Below the pieces are notes generated by a model that did not search any database, was not told where the DNA came from, and saw nothing but the letters and a program-made list of their open reading frames with translations. Shown one piece after another: positions 61,320-64,000 of a DNA stretch of 64,000 nt. The DNA is from Sphingobium sp. GTDB lineage: Bacteria; Pseudomonadota; Alphaproteobacteria; Sphingomonadales; Sphingomonadaceae. Made by a program: the position numbers and the translations under genes. Numbering within the stretch: position 1 is the stretch's first letter; each line of letters begins with the position of its first letter. The DNA is taken from contig JAGIAZ010000001.1 in assembly GCA_017744605.1 (NCBI GenBank), positions 62,001 through 126,000 of the forward strand, written 5' to 3'.

Positions 61320-62240
61320 TCAATGCTCTCCGGGCGCGGGGAGCGCCAGATAGGCGAGGCGCCGCACTTCGAGCCGCCCCCGCACGACCGTGTCGAGGAT
61401 GAGGCCCGAAAAAACGCAGAGCGAAGCCAGGAGGATGAGACCGGTCACGAGGATCGCGGTCGGGAAGCGCGGCACCAGACCGGTCTGCAAATAGGTCATG
61501 ACCAGCGGGATGGCGAGAACGATCCCCAGCAAGGCGAGCAGCGCGCCCAGCAACCCGAAGAACTGGATGGGCCGCTCGATGCGCGCCAAGCGGAAGATCA
61601 TGTTGAGGATGCGCCACCCGTCGCGATAGGTGGAGAGCTTCGACACCGATCCTTCCGGCCGCGCGGCATAGGCCGTCACCATTTCGCCGACCGGCATGCG
61701 CAGCTCCAGCGCGTGGACGCTCATCTCGGTCTCGATCTCGAAACCGGTCGAGAGAATCGGGAAGCTCTTCACGAAACGCCGCGAGAAGATGCGGTAGCCC
61801 GAGAGGATATCGGTGAAGGTCCGGCCGAAAATCCGCGCCAATATGCCGGTGAGCAGCGCGTTGCCCATGCGATGGCCGCGGCGATAGGCCGCCTCGACCT
61901 CCGACTTGCGGGCGCCCACCACCATGTCGAGCCGGTTGGCGAGCAGCATGTCGATCAGCCTGGGCGCGACCGACGCGTCGTAGGTCGCGTCGCCATCGGC
62001 CAGCACATAGATGTCGGCCTCGATATCGGCGAACATGCGGCGGACGACATTGCCCTTGCCCTGCATGCGCTCGGTGCGCACGATCGCCCCCTCGGCCGCC
62101 GCGACGAGCATGGTCTTGTCGGTGCTGTTGTTGTCGTAGACGTAGATGGCAGCGTCCGGCAGCGCCGCGCGGAATGCGCGCACTGTCTCGCCGATCGCGC
62201 CTTCCTCATTGTAGCAGGGCAGCAGGACGGCAACTTTCAC
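61320..62240 (-). CDS. family 2 glycosyltransferase with C-terminal membrane helices
   Basis: A 306-residue GT-A-fold transferase. The start KVAVLLPCYNEEGAIGETV, the DXD-like motif in VLADGDATYD (about 80-89), and VVGARKSEVEAAYRRGHRMGN are typical of family 2 glycosyltransferases that use polyisoprenyl-phosphate. Two C-terminal membrane helices (about 225-250 and 262-285) anchor it. It resembles dolichyl-phosphate mannose or undecaprenyl-phosphate glucosyl transferases; donor and acceptor are unknown. It lies 62 bp upstream of dapF in the same direction, downstream of tRNA-Pro. Confidence 0.9.
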   Translation of the reverse strand: MKVAVLLPCYNEEGAIGETVRAFRAALPDAAIYVYDNNSTDKTMLVAAAEGAIVRTERMQGKGNVVRRMFADIEADIYVLADGDATYDASVAPRLIDMLLANRLDMVVGARKSEVEAAYRRGHRMGNALLTGILARIFGRTFTDILSGYRIFSRRFVKSFPILSTGFEIETEMSVHALELRMPVGEMVTAYAARPEGSVSKLSTYRDGWRILNMIFRLARIERPIQFFGLLGALLALLGIVLAIPLVMTYLQTGLVPRFPTAILVTGLILLASLCVFSGLILDTVVRGRLEVRRLAYLALPAPGEH

Positions 62241-62275
62241 GCATCCGGTCCTTCGTCGCGAACTCGCTTGAAATC

Positions 62276-62353
<78 letters not shown>

Positions 62354-62362
62354 ACATGGGCC

Positions 62363-62391
62363 CGCTTAGACAAGCGGAGACTTGACCGCAA
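62363..62391 (-). promoter_or_regulatory. putative promoter of tRNA-Pro
   Basis: On the minus strand TTGCGG (62391-62386), a 17-nt spacer and TAAGCG (62368-62363) followed by GGCCC, 10 nt before the tRNA start. Confidence 0.4.
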
Positions 62392-62424
62392 TCACCCATT
62401 CAAGCCCGGCTCTTGCGAGCCCTG

Positions 62425-62461
62425 CATAAAGAGAGGGGCCGCGCGTTTCCGCGCAGCCCCT
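62425..62461 (-). terminator. hairpin terminator candidate of the lipoprotein gene
   Basis: On the minus strand AGGGGC-T-GCGCG pairs with CGCGC-G-GCCCCT (one mismatch) around a 4-nt loop, followed by CTCTTTATG. It lies 37 nt after the lipoprotein stop. The small hairpin CCGGTC/GACCGG at 62471-62492 lies between. Confidence 0.5.
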
Positions 62462-62497
62462 TCTTGGTCCACCGGTCCTTAAAAGACCGGAAGAAGA

Positions 62498-62695
62498 TTA
62501 CTTCGCAGCGTTGACCGTCGCGTTGGTCGCGGCGTTCGTGGCATTCGCGGCGTTGTCGATGGCGTTCGCCTGGTTCTCGACAGCGTTCACAACAGCCTCG
62601 TTCGACGCGTTATTGGCTTCGGCGGCCGGCTTCTCGCCGCACGCGGCCAGGCTCATCAGCGCAGCAGCAGCGCAAGCAACAGCGAACTTCTTCAT
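62498..62695 (-). CDS. small Asn/Ala-rich lipoprotein
   Basis: A 65-residue lipoprotein: MKKFAVACAAAALMSLAACGEK with the lipobox LAAC and lipidated Cys at residue 19. The mature part is very rich in Ala, Asn and Glu/Val (NAVENQANAIDNAANATNAATNATVNAAK) with a quasi-repeat of N-A-A-T. GGGAG precedes the ATG at 62695 by 9 nt; an earlier in-frame ATG at 62710 is possible. It resembles small surface lipoproteins of the entericidin type in size only. Role unknown. Confidence 0.75.
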   Translation of the reverse strand: MKKFAVACAAAALMSLAACGEKPAAEANNASNEAVVNAVENQANAIDNAANATNAATNATVNAAK

Positions 62696-62913
62696 TATAT
62701 TGGCTCCCATAGCGTTTCCGCGTGCCCCGAGGGGTGCACGTCTGGCGCCCTTTAACGTCTGCAACAGCGAAATCAAGGCCTATATCAACCAATCCGCTTT
62801 GCAATGGAGCGCGATTATCCGGGCATTCGCCGCGCTCAGCAGCGATTTGCCAAGACACGCCGCCTCGGCTAACCGGGCGCGGATTCTCAGCTTCCCAAGA
62901 GGACCGATTTCCC

Positions 62914-64000
<1,087 letters not shown>

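Noticed and set aside
62711..62776. N-terminal extension of the small lipoprotein
   Set aside because: It would place the signal peptide internally; the ATG at 62695 with GGGAG gives a standard lipoprotein start.

Overview
The window looks like chromosomal backbone DNA of a GC-rich alphaproteobacterium, most likely a member of the Sphingomonadales/Sphingomonadaceae. Pointers are a Shemin-type 5-aminolevulinate synthase (hemA), an intracellular PHA depolymerase with a cysteine nucleophile, a tonB-exbB-exbD-exbD cluster, a fused cysNC, exported proteins with a 'DDEIVVTGK'-like start, and many intergenic palindromes of the kind common in sphingomonads. I see no IS element, prophage, integrase, CRISPR array, rRNA or replication origin. 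Species cannot be named from sequence alone.

Layout. 1-4 kb: end of an aldose 1-epimerase, a xylonate-type sugar-acid dehydratase (xylD) and a cation/proton antiporter, then tRNA-Asn. 4-10.3 kb: nadK-moaA, a GGDEF/EAL protein with a degenerate GGDEF site, hemA and murI. 10.4-13 kb: ArsR repressor / SRPBCC protein / glutathione S-transferase, then a LuxR-type HTH plus EF-hand protein that appears frameshifted. 13-17.8 kb: plsY-dprA-topA and a small exported protein. 18-22.3 kb: sulfate activation cysD-cysNC-cysQ with a large palindrome between cysD and cysNC, and a low-molecular-weight tyrosine phosphatase. 22.3-24 kb: a 54-aa small ORF and a class I amidotransferase linked by ATGA overlaps, a small membrane protein, tRNA-Glu. 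24-30.5 kb: recJ, an ABC-2 exporter pair on the opposite strand, glpX and hom. 30.6-35 kb: exported protein, tonB-exbB-exbD-exbD with intercistronic hairpins and a good terminator, and a PilZ protein behind a CtrA-like site. 35-44.3 kb: MsbA-like ABC exporter, phaZ, enolase-superfamily epimerase, small membrane protein, MscS channel, ubiG, lysC, exported protein. 44.4-54.8 kb: aldo/keto reductase, nitronate monooxygenase, ptsP, RodZ-like protein, cpoB-tilS-ftsH and a DUF3800 protein. 54.8-64 kb: rpoZ, phospholipase D-like protein, phospholipid methyltransferase, monooxygenase-like protein, the overlapping dapF-mtaB-ftsY-yciB operon, GT2 glycosyltransferase, tRNA-Pro, small lipoprotein and the first two thirds of ettA (cut by the window end).

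Metabolic links: aspartate-family amino acids and cell wall (lysC, hom, dapF, murI), sulfate to PAPS and PAP recycling (cysD/cysNC/cysQ), gluconeogenesis (glpX), tetrapyrroles (hemA), molybdenum cofactor (moaA), ubiquinone (ubiG), membrane lipids (plsY, a PmtA-like enzyme, a PLD-like enzyme). Regulatory layers include c-di-GMP (EAL and PilZ proteins), nitrogen-PTS (ptsP), ArsR and protein quality control (ftsH with a sigma-32-like promoter).

I did not find a convincing new multi-gene system. The points most worth a second look are the broken HTH/EF-hand gene, the palindrome inside the cys operon, the ATGA-coupled small ORFs and the minus-strand terminator near 22.35 kb, the start-codon inverted repeat of ptsP, the RNA hairpins in the tonB-exb operon, the repeat-flanked ABC cassette between recJ and glpX, and a recurrent TTGAC-N17-TANNGG promoter pattern.
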